Assembly (NCBI GenBank): GCA_037954235.1
Contig: JBBMOA010000014.1
Span: forward strand, 22,354,773-22,418,772
DNA length: 64,000 nt
Reading direction: 5' to 3'
Source of the DNA: Aulostomus chinensis
Lineage: Eukaryota; Chordata; Actinopteri; Syngnathiformes; Aulostomidae
Shown here: in pieces, positions 1 through 11,148 of the stretch
Layout: each line of letters opens with the position of its first letter
Numbering within the stretch: the stretch's first letter is position 1
Notes under the pieces: generated by a model
What the model was told of the DNA's origin: nothing
Databases searched by the model: none
The model's input: the letters and a program-made list of their open reading frames with translations, nothing else
Position numbers and translations under genes: made by a program

Positions 1-703
1 CCATTTCAACTGTTATTGTCCCTCTGTGGCTATCGAGAGTCATCTCTGTGTTGCCTTGGGCCTGGCATCCGTCTCCCTCTCCTCCATCCCACCCACACAA
101 CGTAGCAGCCACACACAGCTCAGTCCCTTTAAACGGGTGAAGCATGTGTGAAAGCAATTTGGCGGCTCCGCTTGTGGACAAGCGTCGACCATGTCGGAGC
201 TGGTAGAGGCGCAATTCTCGAGCCAGAATCCGTTTCCAGAGGGCACAGTCTGCTGAAGTACCGGAGGTAGTGCCCACTAGGTGACTGTGAATGGGCAGGA
301 TCTTCTGGGAGGCTGGGCACGCCACGAGGTTTGAGCAGCTGGAACGAGTGTCTGCTGCAGCCAGAACACCGCCCTGAAACATGAAAGCCAGGGTGGTGGT
401 GCCGTGAGACATAGGGAAAGGCAGAGGCACAGACTGACAGGGAAGGGACATGAGTGAGAACTCCTGAAGTGAGGCAGCACTGGAACTCTGAATGCTGCTG
501 ATTTGCCCAAACTGTACTGGACTTTCATCAAGGTACTCTGCAACTGGTATAAAAAAGTCAAACAGACTTGTCCTACTGCTGAAGGGCAAATCGGTTACAT
601 AGTTACAGCCAGTTTTCTTTCCAAAAGCCACAGGAGAACTTTCAGGGGTTAAACTGTACAGAAAGTCGTCGTCCTGGAAATTGCACAGATCCTGTAAAGC
701 CAT
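1..703 (-). CDS. psmb11: Proteasome subunit beta type-11 (beta5t), 5' part, runs off the window
   Basis: This is the catalytic beta5t subunit of the thymoproteasome, which in cortical thymic epithelium makes the peptides used for positive selection of CD8 T cells. The frame is open from ATG (703-701) to base 1, giving 234 codons without an intron; mammalian PSMB11 is also single-exon. Residues 1-101 form the propeptide, beginning MALQDLCNF. The Gly101/Thr102 junction (SHG-TTTLAF) is the autocleavage site, with Thr102 as catalytic Thr1. Asp118 (Asp17) and Lys134 (Lys33) complete the active site. [15 protein letters not shown] and [10 protein letters not shown] match beta5t; Thr at mature position 45, where ordinary beta5 has Met, argues against psmb5 or psmb8. 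After CGWD there are about 25 residues rich in Gly, Asp and Gln that I do not recall in mammals. The C-terminal part lies outside the window. Fish may have two paralogues; a versus b cannot be decided here. Confidence 0.93.
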   Translation of the reverse strand, partial: MALQDLCNFQDDDFLYSLTPESSPVAFGKKTGCNYVTDLPFSSRTSLFDFFIPVAEYLDESPVQFGQISSIQSSSAASLQEFSLMSLPCQSVPLPFPMSHGTTTLAFMFQGGVLAAADTRSSCSNLVACPASQKILPIHSHLVGTTSGTSADCALWKRILARELRLYQLRHGRRLSTSGAAKLLSHMLHPFKGTELCVAATLCGWDGGEGDGCQAQGNTEMTLDSHRGTITVEM

Positions 704-869
704 TGAATAGTTTGCAGTTGAGGCTATGAATATTCCAGAAGAATTACACAATTTCTCTTCTTTTCTTTCCAAGAAACTTTCCACAGGTCATCACAAAGTC
801 AGTGAAAAGAGTGTTCGGGTGCACAAGAAACTTTTCAATATCGGAAAAAATACTCCTGTCCTCCAGAGT

Positions 870-907
870 TGTAGAGAATCAATATGCAGCTTTCACACTT
901 TATATAG
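870..907 (-). promoter_or_regulatory. psmb11: Putative psmb11 core promoter (TATA box)
   Basis: On the minus strand CTATATAAAG lies at 907-898, about 195 bp before the psmb11 ATG. A start site near 870 would give a 5'UTR of about 165 nt with no obvious intron. The TATA match is seen; the transcription start is inferred from usual spacing. Confidence 0.5.
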
Positions 908-2342
908 TCATCAAGGCAGTGTTCATCTTCATGTGGTCATCTAAAACAACCCATGGGCAACTGTAACCAAGGCCTTGTTCCCCTCACTTCCAAGCATAAG
1001 AGTCAGTAGCCCATGGGTAATTAATTTTGGCTGCTATATCAGGTTGTTTTTCGGATCAGATTTCTTCAAAGTCTTGTGTGGGCGTAGGCCAAAGATGACG
1101 CTGGGTGAAGGCAAAGCTTTGGCTCGAGCGTATCAAATTAAGTTAGAGTCTGAGCTTTGATGCATCTCTCCCGTGGTATGATTCTAATAGAATCAAAAAT
1201 ACAGTAGAGTGAATAAAACAGCATTTTTGTTAGCTCACACGCAGCAGTCAGTCCACCAAAACCTTGGGAATTGATCCTTTAATGACCTGGCAACACAAGA
1301 ATATCAGATAATCCTGCTTCACGCAGATTTCCTGCTCAAACAACCTCCTGTTTGGGAAACGTATGGTGAGGTGCCAGCATTATTTGATACACTACTGAGT
1401 GAGCTCAATAATTGTATGATTTATTAAAAAACTCAGTTACTGTACAATGAATTTTGAATATGTTGTCACTCCTGCTTTTTTAATGAATTAATTGAAAATG
1501 AGCCTTTGGCTGAATGCGGTTCATCTACATGGATGTTGAAGCTGCAATGTTCAGCTGCATGTACTGTTCCTTCTCATAAAAAGATAAATAGTCAGGAACA
1601 TTTAGAGTGCTAAAAACGAAGTGCTCAGTTTAAACCTGGCCATTTACTGTTGTTCATTTGTTAATTCTTTCCAAGCTGGCAGCCGTCTGTTCAAAATATG
1701 TCAACATGTCTTTGTTTGCGGCCTATTTTTTTGTACTGGAAAAGCCTGCACAGTCGCCTCTCACATGCACTTAATTTTATTTACGTATCGTTCACTTCAC
1801 ACAGGGATGGTGTTTGTTACGAACCATTTCAACCTCCTCATCCCAGAGGGGTGAAAATCTGCCCGACAACTTCATAGGGGTTGACTCAGCCTCTGACAAA
1901 GTGGTAGATGGCTCAGTGGTCCGTGAGCGCTCTCAGTGCTGCAGGCCGTGTTAGCCCGCTGTGGAGGTGCTGGTGTCCACATCGAGGAAGACAGATTTAG
2001 TGGTCTTCAGGAGGAATTGGATCAGCGGCACATCCCGAGAATGTAGGACCCACCAAGTGCAGCTCAATTTCCGTTCATCCATTTTACATCAACATGACTT
2101 TTTCAACATGCGCGATTCACAGACCTGAAATGTGACAGTTGTTGCCTGGCTAGAGTGCCGTCATGATGGCAGAGGGAGCCAAGACTTACCGCAGCTCCGC
2201 TGCGAGGTTTTGTGCAGTGCAACACAAATGCTGCTCACTGAGTGACCTCCAATGAGGGCCCGTCAGGGGCCCAGTGTGGCAGAGAACCAGAACCCATCAG
2301 TGTCCAGCCTTCATCCTGTTCATATTCCATTGTGTGTCTGTA
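908..2342. other. Non-coding stretch upstream of psmb11
   Basis: No recognisable exon or repeat family was found. Short open frames on both strands lack splice context and protein-like composition. Distal psmb11 regulatory sequence would be expected here. One ACGC core, the type bound by FOXN1, lies on the minus strand near 1,085, but a four-base match is weak evidence. Confidence 0.4.
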
Positions 2343-2707
2343 TTTCAAATATTTTTTTATTATCTTTTCAGAGAAATACAAAAGGAAGAAAGGGAGAGAA
2401 AAAAAGAAAAAGCAGTTTTGGGCAGTTACATTGTACATAGAAACAGAAAGTAACAGTTTTTTGGGCCTAACATAGGCAAAGAGCAATGATCTAGTTTGGA
2501 GAACATGCTTACCCACTCCCCATCCAAACATTTTAGAACACAACTAAGGCATTGTGTTATCATTTAGCAAGCAGTAAGGCCAACCCCACAGAACCAGTCA
2601 ATGCTGCATGAATCAGAGGGCCAAGTCAGGGCTCAGTTTAACCTGAAGCTTGAGTGTTGTGAATATAAGACAAGAAAGGTTGCCAAGTTCTAAAAGACTT
2701 TTAAGGT

Positions 2708-4480
2708 GGGTTACCAATAGTTGCACGCAGCATCTCCAGGCCGAGACATGCCATCACATCGCGGCTCCATTGTGTGAGGCTGGGCAGGGCAGCACCCCTC
2801 CATTTAAGCACGACTGCACAGCCAGCCAGCAGTAATGCAAAGGCCACCATACGACGCTCAGCAGGTGTCGCCCCCGCCAGGCACACCAAGCACGGCAACA
2901 ACAGGGTTTGTGTGCAGATTTTTTTCAAAATACTTGAGAGCATCTGGAAAACATGCGTCCAAATTTTTTTGAAATTGAGGGCATTGCCAGTACTCGTGAA
3001 ACAAGCAGGCATCCTCACTTTTGCATTTGTCACAGGTGGGAGTTACACTGGGGTAAAAACTGTCTACTTTAACCTTTGACATGTGGGCGCTGTGGACCAC
3101 TTTAAATTGTACAAGGCAATGTTTTGCAGTGAGTGAGGATGTATGCATTGAGAGAAGAGCAGTATTCCATGTTTCATCAGGTATATGTCCCAGGTCCTCC
3201 TCCCACCCTGCCCCAACTCTGTCTCAAGGTGTACATTTTGATATTGAAATATAACTGTATAATTTGGACGGGGCGCCTTCAGCCAGAGGTTTGAAGGACA
3301 AAAAAGTGTCGACCGGATTAGTGGCGGGTTCCGAAGGAAAGAAGGCTTGGTTGAGCGCGTATATTGCCTGACCTGAAGGTACCTGAAGAAGTGTGATTCA
3401 GGCAGGCTGTATTTCTTGGACAGTTGATCAAAGGAGACAAAGCAGCTATCCTTGAACAGGTCTCCAAACCGCCTGATGCCTTTACGATGCCAAGTCTGAA
3501 AAGTTTCGTCTGTCGGTTTGGGGGAAAACAGGTGGTTAGAGGCAAGTGGGCTCAGAAGTGATAAGTCTTTATGGCCGAAGGCCCTCCTAAACTGGATCCA
3601 CGCTCATAGAGAGTGGTACACAACCAAATTGCTTGGTAGTCTCTGCGGGGAGCAGCTCAGAGGTGAGCCCAGGAATGCTGGGAGGGAAACAGCTTGGCAT
3701 GATTTCAGCTCCGTCAATGTCCAAGCTGGACAGCTAGGCTGAGTATGGGCAGCCCAGTCGTAATAGCAGAAGTCAGGCAGCCCCATGTCTACTTCTTTTC
3801 GAGATCCTTTTAGCACGGTCTTACTTAGCCTAGGTTTGCCTTAGGTTTCTGCCGTATATATGAAGAAATAACCAGATGTAAAGAATTGAAAAATGCCTTC
3901 GGGATGTGTACTGGGACACACTGAAATAAATATGTGAATGTGAGCAATATATTAATTTTTATAGAATTTATTCGGCCAGCGAGAGACGGTATGAAAAGGG
4001 GCCATTGAGATAGTGACCTTTTGAAGAGATTCAATAAAACAAGGAAATTCTCTTTGAAAAGATTTTTTTAATTGTCTTGTGACCACCACTCCTCAGTAGA
4101 TAAACTGCCTCTCTTCAACTTGAAGTGGCATCTTGCTCCAGGTCAAATGCTTGTTTGTTAATTGGCAACAGTTCACTTTAGTGCAAATTAATTTTGTATC
4201 CTGACAATGATCTGAACTGTTGAAGTAGGGAGAGTGCTGCTGGCAGGGAGCTGACAGGGTCTGAGACACAGAGCAACAGATCATCTGCGTATAAAGTAAC
4301 CTTGTGTTCCATGCCCCCTCTCTAGACCTCAGGGATGCTTAGGTTACTTGTAAGAGCTGTTGCAAGTGGCTCGATGCTGGATCAGAAAGGATCGGGCTCA
4401 GCAGGCAGCCCTGGCTGGTCCCACCGCTTAGAGTGAATGGCAGTGAGACTGTTTGTTGGTTTCAACTTTTGCAACAGGGG
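2708..4480 (-). pseudogene. L1-type ORF2 remnant (reverse-transcriptase core to C-terminus)
   Basis: The catalytic RT motif TLYADDLLLC is readable on the minus strand, with YADD at 4,291-4,280, preceded by a SQGCLLSP motif near 4,410. Downstream comes the thumb region, then the C-terminal cysteine/histidine segment around 3,150-2,860 (CDKCKSEDACLFHEYWQCP) and the end AERRMVAFALLLAG...SLTQWSRDVMACLGLE near 2,870-2,710. The reading switches frame several times and contains stops, so no enzyme is made. Endonuclease and RT fingers are absent upstream. Confidence 0.82.
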
Positions 4481-4496
4481 ATGTGTATCGCGGGTG

Positions 4497-4757
4497 GCCC
4501 GATGGAGCAGTGGTCCTCACTGAAGGTTGTGGGTGGAGCCCCGGCTGCAGCACAGGGTCTTTCTGGGTGAGTCTCCATGTTCTCCCTGTTCCTGTGTGGG
4601 TTCTCTCTGGTACTCCAGCTTCCTCCACAGTCCAAAGACATCAAGAGGGACCAGGTTAATCCAGACTCTAAATTGACCGTAGGCGTGGCTGGGAGAGCCA
4701 ATGGTTGTCTGTCTCTATGTGTTGGCCCTGCCATGGACTGGTGACCCGTCCAGGGTG
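4497..4757 (+). mobile_element. SINE-like dispersed fish repeat, copy 1
   Basis: This segment closely matches 47,673-47,945. Shared blocks include gagcagtggtcctcactg, gagtctccatgttctccctg, cagtccaaagacatcaagag and ctaaattgac, in the same order. The sequence resembles a very common fish repeat whose copies begin near a gcagtgg motif and end near gactggtgacctgtccaggg. Copy 1 lacks a 15-base segment present in copy 2 after cctcactg. It lies inside the L1 remnant, so it either inserted there or marks a deletion breakpoint. Confidence 0.75.
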
Positions 4758-5345
4758 CTTCTGGGTGGGGGTTGCTGCTCCTATGCTTTCCTATGGGTCC
4801 TGGCATGGGTTGGGCCTGTGGCTGTTTCCCGGGGGGGGGGGGGGGGGGGGTCGGTTGGCCTGGGGCTCCCTGTGTCCTGGGGGTTTCTGGGTGCTCTGGT
4901 GACCTGGTCCTGACCTACCTGCTATCCTGGACTTGGGGTGCGATGTCCTGGCCCCCCACATCAGCTACAGCCAGCTATGCACAGCATAGACAAACCGTAG
5001 CACACACACACACATACACATGCGTATACACACATACACGCATGGAGCGCACAACTGACCCATAAACACACACTCAGACATTTATCTTAAAATTATATTA
5101 AACCAAATGGTAAGCCTGCACCGGAAATTCTGCAACCAATGTTTTTTCGTTCTTTTTCTTTTGTTGTTGTTACTTTTTCTTTGTTTGTTTGTTTGTTTTT
5201 TGTTTGTTTGTTTTTTTGTGTTTGGTTTTTGTTGTTGTTGTTGTTTTCTGCTATTGCTGTTGTTGTTTTTGTCTCCCCCCTCCCCCTTGTCTTCGCTGTC
5301 CTGTCCCTGTTCTCTCTTCCTGTCCACTCCTGAGCCTCAGTCCGG
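4758..5345. repeat. G-run, CA-rich and TTG/TTTG low-complexity tract
   Basis: The block contains a run of 20 G (4,831-4,850), a CA-rich stretch (about 5,003-5,045) and a T-rich TTG/TTTG-repeat stretch (about 5,150-5,275). Long open frames here are products of the low complexity (poly-Phe/Cys/Val on plus, poly-Asn/Lys/Gln on minus) and are not genes. It lies between the two halves of the L1 remnant. Confidence 0.8.
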
Positions 5346-5399
5346 TAGCTTCATCAATGAACCAACACCATTCCTATAGAGTTCTCTCCAACATAAACA

Positions 5400-6410
5400 A
5401 AGATGGTAGCCTCTCAGAGAACAGGCTAACCTAGCTACTAACTGGCCAGACAGGCATAATTGTGAGAACTGTCTGTCACATATGTGGTAACCATGTGGGA
5501 AAAAAACAAAAGCATAATACATTCCTTGCACCATCGTTCCCTACAAAACCACAAACATATAAAATACAAATGTTTAAAGTTTTTACCTCTGTTATTGCGT
5601 TTACCGCTCCTTCCAATTGGGCATTGCATTATTCTGCTGGGTCGTCAGGAAAGTCGTGGCTTCCTCCACTGAAGCGAAAAGCCTCGTCTTTCCGTCCATA
5701 GTTGCATTTCTTTGCCTGTGAGGGTACAGCAGCGAGCCCTTTGAGTCCTTTTTGGTATAGCTGAGCCAAAGTTGTTTGACCACCCCGGGACAGTAGTCTT
5801 CAAAAATAGCCACTGCCGGTAAGACAGCTTGCCTGTTGTCCTCTGGGCTTCCTGAATGGTAGCCACCTTGGTTTTGTAACTATGACCATAGGCGATAACC
5901 ACTCTTGGTCTGGATCCTGGGGCAGGTTTGGCTGTGAGTCGAGTTCTGGGGATGACAAGAGGGTCTCATCGCCAAGGATTTCCACCAGTAGTTTAGAGAA
6001 GCAGGCGGTGGGCCGTGCACCCTCTATGGAGTTGTACAGCCGACTATCTTTATGTTGTTGCGTTGGCTGCGCAACTCAAGGTTGATAGTTTTAGCCTTTG
6101 GCCTGTTGTAGCTATCCTCCATAGCAGCTTATTTAGCCTCCGATGTATCCACTTTTCCCTAAACTGGTTGACTTTTGCTTCAAGCACAGCCATACGGTGC
6201 CCATGCTCTGGGACAGTGGCCTGAACGTAGTCCAGCTTCACATCTGGCGGTGTTATGGCAGCCTTAAAGTCGGTGGAGAGAGCATTTCTGTGCTCCTCGA
6301 ATAGCTTGGTAAATGCTGCTATGTTGGTTGTCAGTGGAGGCCGCAGCAGGTGAATTGGCTTTCTTTTTGTTTTGTTTCGCTGCCATTTCAGGTTTTTGGT
6401 CAGGGAGCCC
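5400..6410 (-). pseudogene. L1-type ORF1 remnant (RNA-binding coiled-coil protein)
   Basis: Broken frames read in order as an L1 ORF1 protein. There is a basic Lys-rich start near 6,385, then a segment with FTKLFEEHRNALSTDFKAAI and a heptad-like stretch (VPEHGHRMAVLEAKV, consistent with the coiled-coil), then segments with KLLVEILGD and the basic RNA-binding and C-terminal part, down to about 5,600. Functional ORF1 proteins trimerise and bind element RNA. At least two frameshifts and a stop near 6,050 prevent a full product. The tail around 5,400-5,620 continues open but does not rejoin ORF2. Confidence 0.75.
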
Positions 6411-6779
6411 ATGAAGTAAACCTGTTGGTTCTACTTTGTAACGAAGAGAAATCTGTGTTTTAAAGTAAAGTTAACATGACACGTGGCAGGAGCTTGAGGG
6501 AATACATCCACTCCATCTGTGACCCGGAAGTTCCTCTCCCATTGTGTGTTTACACGGAATGTCATATAGTCTTTTTTTCATTTAGACATAATCCATATGC
6601 CAACGTTCTGTCAACCCCCCAGCCTCTCCTGACCTGAGCCTGTCCTCCAGCGGTGACTCAGCCCAGGTTGTACCTTCATTTCACTTTTCTCATTTAATTC
6701 ATTTTAGCTGCCACTGTTCTGAGGGAAGTTCAGATGTACAGCATGAGAACTCTCCTGCAGGGTCTTTAATTATTATATC

Positions 6780-6782
<3 letters not shown>

Positions 6783-6840
<58 letters not shown>
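6783..6840. repeat. (AT)n microsatellite
   Basis: About 29 uninterrupted AT dinucleotides lie just outside the 5' end of the L1 remnant. Confidence 0.97.
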
Positions 6841-6846
<6 letters not shown>

Positions 6847-8492
6847 TACATAGATGATAACTACTATACAATAAAGCAAATTAACATGAAAAACATGAGC
6901 CTGACAGGTATCCAGGTCCAGTATCCTCGTCTGTGTTTTTGCTGGCGATCTCAGCAGATTATCAGCCTGCAGGTCCGTTTCACTTTCATCCTTGACAGCT
7001 GTTAGAACACACTTCACTTTTATTTTATCGTCATTAGAAATGACTTTACACGCTTCATGAACCCTCCGCACCAGAGCGTCTAGCCGTTTTTCTCAGGGTC
7101 AGCGTTTTAAAATCAACATCAAGCTTCAGCAGCTGAATAAATGATTTGTCAAGTCACGGTTCAGTTCTCAGTTCTTCGGCGTCACCTTATCCATGTGGAT
7201 CTGCCTCCAGAAATGGTGTCACCAGAAGCTGTGTGGGCTCATCCATCATGTTGATGGAAAAAAACTGCCTCTCTGACTGTGTTTTGATGCAGGTGGGCCA
7301 CGACAGCTTGTGTGTACACCTGATACCAGTTTGTGAGATTAGATTGAGGTATCATGAGATGATGGTGAGCGATGATGTGTGTTTTGTGCGACTGTGGAAC
7401 AGACTGTGTTATGTATTAATGAAGAGCTTTGGATCTCCTGCGGTGAAATATATGACTGTCACATCTCTGGTGTAGGGGACGTCATAATTCAGGCACGTGT
7501 GACAACAGGGGAAGATGAAGCTCTCCAAACGGGGTTGGGTTGTCCCAGTGGAAATAGATTAGACCAGACACTTCCATTCAGGACTCAGAGGTATAGCCCA
7601 CCACTGTGTGCCCCTGGGAGGTGGGATGAAGGATAGAGGTGAAGATACAGCTCAGGGCAACATCTTATACCCCTCCTTTCTCGTCTGAATCTGGCTTGGT
7701 GCCATGGATTTGCAGTGCTTTATTTCCTTTTGTAAAGTCCTGAAAGATTGTTCCATTCCAGCTGGGAAACGGCAGGCAGTGGCAGCGTGTACTGCAATAT
7801 AGAGCCGTTCGCAGCTGAGTCGGTTTGTGCTCTCATACATGATTCTTTGTCTTTTCGCTGATGTTGAACACAACACGGGACGAGGAAACTGTCAGGCTTG
7901 CTAATGAATAAAGTTTTTTTTTTTTAGAAATTGATGTCTGCTTTGTATCATTCCTGGATTTGAAGGTGCAGTCATGCTTTATTAATCTCAAAACATAAAA
8001 TTCAGAAAACAAATTACACAGAGTGGCTCATGATTGGCTGCTCTGTGCTCAATATCTTCAGACTGCAGTGGTTCGTCCCCTTCTTTTCTAACTTCCCCCC
8101 AAAAAGTACCATGAATACCACTGCACTCACACTTGGTCGTCTGCTTTATGTAGTGGTCAACATTTGTGTCGGAGTCTGAAGTGGTTCAGCTCCCTTCTGT
8201 ACGGCAAACAATTGTGATTTGATAACAGAAAATGTGCAGGAAGTGACAGGGCCTATAAAGTACTGTTGTTTTGGGGCTGAGAAGTCCCCACTGTCGGGCT
8301 TCATCGCTGATAAGCTGCAGTCATGTGATGTCAGTATCATGAGGTTATTCTCCCGACTTCGTTGAATTATGGACGCTACATAGATGAGCAGGACTTTTAA
8401 TGGTCAGAGCATTTAAACGTGACATGACCTACGATTGCTAGGATTTCTGGGATTTGGAGGTACAGGCTAATAAATAACATTTATAGCCAATC

Positions 8493-8495
<3 letters not shown>

Positions 8496-8525
<30 letters not shown>
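8496..8525. repeat. (CT)n microsatellite
   Basis: About 15 CT dinucleotides in otherwise ordinary non-coding DNA. Confidence 0.95.
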
Positions 8526-8529
<4 letters not shown>

Positions 8530-11108
8530 GAAATAAAGATAAAATTAGCCTCTCATATTCAACGTGTTTATGTTTTTCAAATCAAATATCCAATATTCTG
8601 CATCCCTGATAAAAATGACCCTCCATTAACCAAACACAGACTTTTATCTGCCATGTTTCCTGCAATTCCAACATCAACTCACACTTGCCAAGTTGGTGAT
8701 CTTGTTCATTTTCCTAGTCAAAAACTCATTTTTCCAATTAGTGGGATGTGGCATGAATGCAGCATTAATCCCAGTGTGATAAACAGGGTAAACAGATTTA
8801 ACCTCATTCCTAGTCAACAGTGCAGGTTCCAGATAAAACTCATCATGAAAAGCATCTGCAGCAGGAAATAACCGAGACTCACCTCTCGTCACCAATCAAC
8901 AAAGGTGAAATGTGATTTTGACAAGCCCTTCTAAAGGGGTGTTGAATCATTCTGAGGGATCAGGCCTTTATAGGTCCAATATCAGGCGTGTCAATACCAC
9001 AGCAGAACACCTATTAATCACGGGAAGACCCCTGGTGACAGTTTCTGTTGCTTGTCCCGTTTCGTTTCAGGTATCTGCAGCCCTCAACCGTCTGGTCAAT
9101 CTGAGGAGAATGTGTGCAGACAAGTGTGGAAACATAGCAAAAACAAAAGAGGAAGAACTCAGAACACACTGAGCTCATGCTTCAGAAGTTCCCAAACTTT
9201 TGACTATCAGGAGACCTGCTCATCCTCGTCACTCCCCCACATGATATAGATTTACTGAAAAATCAATGATCCAATGTGGCTGCTACAGGAAGTTCAAATT
9301 TAGGATTCTAAATTTCTTCCCCTAGTATGTTGAATGATTGAATAAAGTGTGAAGCAAATCCAAATAAGAGAGACTGTGTCAAAATCAATAATGCAAAATG
9401 GTTGCCACAGGGCATTCGCTGCTGCACACAACAGGGATCCAGCTGAGACCGGATTGAGAGACTGGACAGTTTGGTAGGATTCGGTGAAACAGTTCTTGAG
9501 TTGCAGTGTGGACATTTGCCGCAAGCAGCAGCAGCAGTTGCAGGGGAAACTTGGAGTATCTTAAAAAAAAACACACACACTCTGGCGGACACAGCAGGCC
9601 ACCTGACCCCTGGTTACAGCTTCAGCTTTGAGTCCACACAAACCAGCAGCAGATGAGATGTTCACATTAATGTCAGAGTAAAAAGACCAGAAGAACATAA
9701 AACACGAACACTCAGGCTCCTTAAATACCACAAGTGCAAGAGGTCTAGTGCAGAGAAATGAAGAAGTAATCAAGACGAGTGATGCTTGTGGGGGTGCAGC
9801 GGGGGAGGTGTGTGTCTCCGAGCCATCAGAGGGAACGCCATGTAGACCCACACCTCCACCTATCATCATCCACACCTGTGGTCGGTGGGAATGTGCTGCT
9901 AGCAGCTGTTTGGTTGATGAGAGCGGACCAAGGAGGCCTACCTGGACTAACCTATACACTCGATAGATTTACTTTGATGTTCCACCTTCACAAGAACTTA
10001 AACGCAAGAAGTCCGATCCAGCAACTGATTTTATCCTGGTGCTCATTTTCAGGTAAATTTCGTTAGATTTTTTGTTGCCCATTTGCCAATCCCATTTTTT
10101 CTAGTGGATGTGTTTCTGATTAAAAAAACATGAGACAAATAAAAAGTTTGAAAAATAAATGAAATGAAAATTATGTTTGTCGTTTGTAAGACTTTAATAG
10201 ACTGTTTTTGGAGTTCAAATTTTTGAGCCACTGCTCACTTTCCCCACCAAGGACCTCTAAGATCCCGATGTATGCCGAGGCGGTGCGTCACGTGACTCCC
10301 AGCTGTGGAGGGCCACCAGGCGTGAAGTGGCTCAGCAGAGCTGGTGTGGATAGTTGCAACAATCTTCATGGACTAAAATCAAAATCCAGATGAATATTTG
10401 CAGCACAGGTGTCCTCCTGCATGCATGTGGTTGGCTGTGATTATACTCTGTGGCCTGGGACGCTCAGTCAGTCAACGTCATCTTCACTAATTAACTGCTA
10501 TTCATCACATGCACTGATACTTGTGTGTTCACCACTGATTCTGTGTGTTCCAAGGTCACATCTGATGCTGGAGCTGATGGGTTTTTAAAAGACTTGGACT
10601 TGTTATAAAACTGCCATCCCTCAGCACAGAGCAGCAATGGGGGTTAAAACTGATGCTTAACGAGGCTAAAAACATGGCCTCAGTGATGTCAGAGGCCAAC
10701 TTGGCCTCAGCACACGTGTACGTCTCCTGATTAGAAGTATAGATGCATTTCTAAGTTTTATTATGTATTTTTTAATGCGAGGAAGTTGGTCCCCGTTCAC
10801 TTCAACTGTTTGTGATATTACTGCACTACCATTTCCTGTGAAACTCCTGCACTATTTGGTGGACTGACTCAACTCCACCCAACCTTGCATCAGCAGGAGA
10901 GCGAGGAGTTAATGACGGAAGCTTCATTTGGGGGTGAACTATCCCTTAATACTATCATGTATGTGTTTTATATGTTCACAGGGGCTTTATTAAACTCATA
11001 AAGGCTCTGATAGAAGTAGTGAAGGTTGTAGCAACAGTAGTACCCACTGAGTACACAGTAATATAATCACAGTCAACACAGATAAACATCAGGATGCTCA
11101 CAGACACT

Positions 11109-11109
<1 letters not shown>

Positions 11110-11147
<38 letters not shown>
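11110..11147. repeat. (CA)n microsatellite
   Basis: About 19 CA dinucleotides, uninterrupted. Confidence 0.96.

Positions 11148-11148
<1 letters not shown>

Larger units (their letters stand above)
2343..6415 (-). mobile_element. Degenerate L1-like LINE with an internal SINE
   Basis: This is a minus-strand non-LTR retrotransposon in fish L1 organisation. It reads from an ORF1 remnant (about 6,410-5,400), through a low-complexity linker, to the reverse-transcriptase core and C-terminal part of ORF2 (about 4,480-2,708), then a 3'UTR ending in an AATAAA-containing A-rich tail near 2,343. The endonuclease and N-terminal RT coding sequence, which should lie between ORF1 and the YADD motif, is missing. 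A SINE-like repeat and a G/CA-rich tract occupy that position (about 4,497-5,090). Many frameshifts and stops show it is dead. No target-site duplication was established. Confidence 0.85.

Noticed and set aside
5082..5434. Overlapping Phe/Cys/Leu-rich and Asn/Lys/Gln-rich frames of 64-90 codons
   Set aside because: Product of the TTG/TTTG low-complexity tract inside the L1 remnant.
9561..9959. 132-codon minus-strand frame
   Set aside because: No domain, no signal peptide that fits, no splice or promoter context; composition typical of chance frames.
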